A DNA stretch of 64,000 bases, taken from NCBI RefSeq assembly GCF_001570765.1, contig NZ_BCSH01000036.1, positions 27,049-91,048 of the forward strand. The letters are read 5' to 3'. This stretch comes from Nocardiopsis listeri NBRC 13360. Lineage in GTDB: Bacteria; Actinomycetota; Actinomycetes; Streptosporangiales; Streptosporangiaceae. Positions within the stretch are counted from its first letter, which is position 1. Every line of letters starts with the position of its first letter. Positions 62,928-64,000 of the stretch are shown here, piece by piece. Both the position numbers and the translations under genes were made by a program. Under the pieces are notes generated by a model, which had not been told where the DNA came from, did not search any database, and saw nothing but the letters and a program-made list of their open reading frames with translations.

Positions 62928-63685
62928 GTGAGCGTCCTCAGTACTTCGAGTGAGAATGTGAGTGGCAAAGACGCTGCCAGCGCTGCGGTGGCCTGACTGG
63001 ACAGCCTGTCATGCGAACCGTCTTCGTGGATCACGTTACCGTCAGCGTGATCGCTCACGACCGCCAGTTCCCCCGAAGCGAGACGGAACAGCATCAGTGG
63101 AGCGGAAGGCGCCAGCAGCGTTGTCCCCTCTGGTACGAGATGGACGCCCACACGCCCGGTTTCGACCCACTCAATGAGATGAAGCGCCTGGGCCCGACGG
63201 AGCGGCTCGGTGAGAGCGGAGACGGCCGTCACCGGAAAGACAGCGGTCACTTCCAGTTCGGGGAGTTCCTTCAACCTGCCGGTACGCAGCGCGACCAATC
63301 GGTCGAGGTCGTCCGAGGTGGCGAGCGGATGCGCCGCCCGGAACACCCCCCGAGCCACCTCGGAGCACTGAAGCAGGCCGGGCACGAGCGCGGGAGCCAC
63401 GATCGTCACCTGTCTTGCCGCTCTCTCTATGGCGTCAAGGTTCCTGGCCCACTCAGGCAATCCGTTGCCCGTGGTCACGGCACGCCAAGCCGCCAGCAGT
63501 GTCCCGTCTGCTTGTAGGGCTTCATCCAAGGCTTCAACGTTGTCCCGTTTTGGGAGGGAGCCACCCTTTTCCCAACGGTTCACGGATGAGTGCGCCGTCT
63601 GAGATCTCTTGGCCAACTGCAACTGGGTGAGACCTGCGACTTCACGCAATCGAGCGAGGGCTTCGGCGAAATCATTGGGGGCCAC
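62924..63685 (-). CDS. XRE-family regulator with DUF5753 domain
   Basis: Protein of 253 residues. The N-terminal XRE helix-turn-helix is ALARLREVAGLTQLQLAKRS, QTAHSSVNRWEKGGSLPKRD; the rest is DUF5753 (TIVAPALVPGLLQCSEVARG, ALRTGRLKELPELEVTAVFP, QALHLIEWVETGRVGVHLVP). These actinobacterial regulators control development or antibiotic genes together with a DUF397 partner. GTG 63685 chosen because the HTH begins just after it; longer frames run into the divergent promoter. Confidence 0.9.
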   Translation of the reverse strand: MAPNDFAEALARLREVAGLTQLQLAKRSQTAHSSVNRWEKGGSLPKRDNVEALDEALQADGTLLAAWRAVTTGNGLPEWARNLDAIERAARQVTIVAPALVPGLLQCSEVARGVFRAAHPLATSDDLDRLVALRTGRLKELPELEVTAVFPVTAVSALTEPLRRAQALHLIEWVETGRVGVHLVPEGTTLLAPSAPLMLFRLASGELAVVSDHADGNVIHEDGSHDRLSSQATAALAASLPLTFSLEVLRTLT

Positions 63686-63783
63686 GTCTTCATTTTTACC
63701 CTCAAGACTCCAACCTCGCACAGCAAATCCCAAGTTTGATCGAAACCCTGTGAGATGCCTCTTGGAGTGCACACCATCGGACC

Positions 63784-64000
63784 ATGACTCCTCGTAAAGA
63801 CCCCGTAACAGACTCAGAAGAAATCGCGCTGTGTGCGCTGCTCTCCGCCTTGCGGCGACGCGGGCTCGCACCCTGGGAGAATCCCGACGACGGATCGGTG
63901 ACCGTGGAGTTCGGCTACCGCCGGGTCACCGTCCACCTCACCGATGACGGCTGGGTGCGACACCTTCCCGAACGTCCCGGCTCCGCCGTCCGCTTGGCGG
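63784..64000 (+). CDS. Hypothetical protein, 3' end outside window
   Basis: Open frame from ATG 63784 to the window edge (72 codons, no stop): MTPRKDPVTDSEEIALCALL, SALRRRGLAPWENPDDGSVT, VEFGYRRVTVHLTDDGWVRH. It is divergent from the XRE/DUF5753 gene, a position where actinobacteria often carry a small accessory gene of that cluster. No named family recognised from this part. Confidence 0.6.
   Translation, partial: MTPRKDPVTDSEEIALCALLSALRRRGLAPWENPDDGSVTVEFGYRRVTVHLTDDGWVRHLPERPGSAVRLA

Overview
The window is very GC-rich actinobacterial chromosome. Its families (DUF397 next to an XRE regulator, DUF2332, DUF6292, DUF6653, DUF1876, SHOCT, SoxR), frequent GTG/TTG starts, and many genes whose start codon lies 6-7 bases after a TANNNT -10 box (apparent leaderless mRNAs) fit a Streptosporangiales-type organism such as Nocardiopsis or a close relative. 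The genus is inference. No rRNA, tRNA or CRISPR array was seen.

Layout. 1-3.3 kb: MarR fragment, a tyrosine phosphatase, and a divergent old-yellow-enzyme/MerR pair. 3.34-8.91 kb: a Tn3-family element with two identical 38-bp inverted repeats and a 5-bp target duplication. It holds only a stub of its transposase and is filled with integrase debris, a broken TIGR02391 gene, a GNAT, a duplicated-DUF6924 protein, a methyltransferase and older Tn3-type ends. 9-17.6 kb: peptidase, two-component system, SHOCT protein, adenine deaminase, DUF2332-GlxA pair, a motif-less ABC-like protein beside SoxR, RNase HI. 17.85-20.15 kb: a second Tn3-scarred patch with a LysR/SDR pair and an EamA gene cut short. 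20.2-29.5 kb: peptide deformylase, SUKH protein, second two-component system, AMP-binding protein, Bcr/CflA exporter, HipA-like kinase/DUF3037 pair, an AT-rich palindromic patch and a kinase-N-lobe-like membrane protein.

29.7-45.9 kb: MoxR-DUF58-VWA operon, HAD/NUDIX pair, APC permease, methyltransferases, paired CorC/HlyC proteins plus a third remnant, an overlapping HTH-unknown-DUF6292 operon, thioredoxin-reductase-like/methyltransferase operon with a divergent XRE-cupin regulator, and ohrR-ohr. 46-58.8 kb: ALDH7-type dehydrogenase, a pyroglutamyl-peptidase-like protein without its cysteine, two tandem polysaccharide deacetylases, an ALDH divergent from TetR, a DUF6653 protein, and a TetR-ABC-permease set. 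58.9-64 kb: winged-helix/zinc-finger protein, an intact ISL3 element with an 8-bp duplication, a Uma2 remnant, DUF397, an XRE/DUF5753 regulator and a gene running off the end.

Themes: oxidative and electrophile stress (OYE, SoxR, OhrR-Ohr, TrxR-like, two ALDHs), envelope maintenance (deacetylases, MoxR-VWA, ABC exporter, CorC), and two regions rebuilt by Tn3-type transposition.
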